Shown here: positions 29,947 through 30,382 of the stretch, in pieces | Numbering within the stretch: the stretch's first letter is position 1 | How the letters are laid out: each line of letters begins with the position of its first letter | From: Chalara sp. BL73 | Lineage: Eukaryota; Ascomycota; Leotiomycetes; Helotiales | Assembly: GCA_918026815.1 (NCBI GenBank) | Contig: CAKJVC010000020.1 | Location: 1-30,382, forward strand | Direction of reading: 5' to 3' | DNA: 30,382 bases | The notes under the pieces: generated by a model | The model's input: only the letters and a program-made list of their open reading frames with translations | What the model was told of the DNA's origin: nothing | Databases searched by the model: none | Made by a program: the position numbers and the translations under genes

Positions 29947-30382
29947 GGTCTCGTTCGGCCAGTGAACCTAATGATATGCCAAGACATTTGACATTTGACA
30001 CTCGAAGCTTTTGCTACTTCTGAATTCTAGTTGACGAATAGATATTTCTAATATCCAGAGACGAAATAGGAGGAGTATTATCAAATAAGACAGCTCCGAA
30101 AGATGGCATCGTAAGGTTGAGTCGGCGCAAGCACGGGGAAGGATAATTTTTAGAGCTTGAAAGGATTTTAACAAAGGGGGAAGCTTTTGTGGACTGTGCT
30201 AGGAACAATACATAATAGGTGGCGGAGAATCTGTTTGCGGATTAAGAGCGCATGGCTTCTTAGAGGGTTTTCGAAAGGGTTAGATCACAGCAAACTGCTT
30301 CGAAAGCAGGTTTATCTTGTGGAATAAGAAAATTGCGCAAATGGCTCCAGTCACCATCTGTGATCTTGCAACTGTATTTATC
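29947..30382. other. Host flank right of the transposon, no gene seen
   Basis: Continuation of the interval interrupted by the insertion; the empty site would read ..CGCGATG-CCCACAAT-GGTCTCG... Short frames only. Confidence 0.5.

Noticed and set aside
1..30382. tRNA or rRNA genes
   Set aside because: No cloverleaf-compatible GGTTCGAATCC-type arm with matching acceptor stem was noticed by eye; a covariance-model scan was not possible.

Overview
The window is from the nuclear genome of a filamentous ascomycete (Pezizomycotina; class not resolvable from sequence alone). It has short 45-120 nt GT..AG introns with CTAAC-type branch sites, a HET-domain gene, MFS and SDR genes and fungal DNA transposons. 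Gene density is moderate and several stretches are relics, so it reads as an accessory, transposon-bearing region rather than a conserved core block.

Layout. 1-9.3 kb: an edge-truncated HET protein, a six-exon SDR oxidoreductase, a two-exon fungal 'MGQ.W' family protein, a hypothetical gene, and a graveyard of ankyrin-repeat and monoacylglycerol-lipase relics. 9.3-14.5 kb: a basic, coiled-coil hypothetical protein and a conserved fungal protein of unknown role. 14.7-16.5 kb: a mitochondrial ClpP gene that has lost its 3' half, convergent with a mitochondrial tricarboxylate-type carrier. 17.1-20.7 kb: an amidohydrolase and a sugar/quinate-type MFS permease, divergently arranged around a 100-bp MITE-like hairpin. 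22.1-23.4 kb: a three-exon secreted protein. 23.7-29.9 kb: one complete hAT-superfamily transposon.

The outstanding object is the transposon (23731-29938, 6,208 bp, perfect 8-bp target duplication CCCACAAT, TIR TAGACTGCG). Besides a recognisable hAT transposase and a second plus-strand gene of unknown function, it carries on the minus strand a three-exon gene for a divergent histone H3. The H3 has an ARTK start, a lengthened SAKT-repeat tail, the canonical RYQKSTELLI block, a longer loop 1 and a C-terminal extension. An 11-bp unit (TTTATACTAAT), nearly always doubled, recurs about 13 times within the element, mostly in introns and gene-free segments; I noticed no copy outside it. Neither pattern is something I can match to a described system from memory; no search could be run.

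A technical theme runs through the window. At least ten reading frames that are otherwise intact are broken by a single missing base, often in a homopolymer. This affects the HET protein, SDR (twice), the 13-14 kb gene, the carrier, the amidohydrolase, the hypothetical gene at 6.9 kb and both large transposon genes. That is most simply residual long-read consensus error, so these genes are annotated as probably intact. The in-frame stop codons in the transposon are a different class, mostly explained by C-to-T changes at CpA, as expected from RIP-like mutation.
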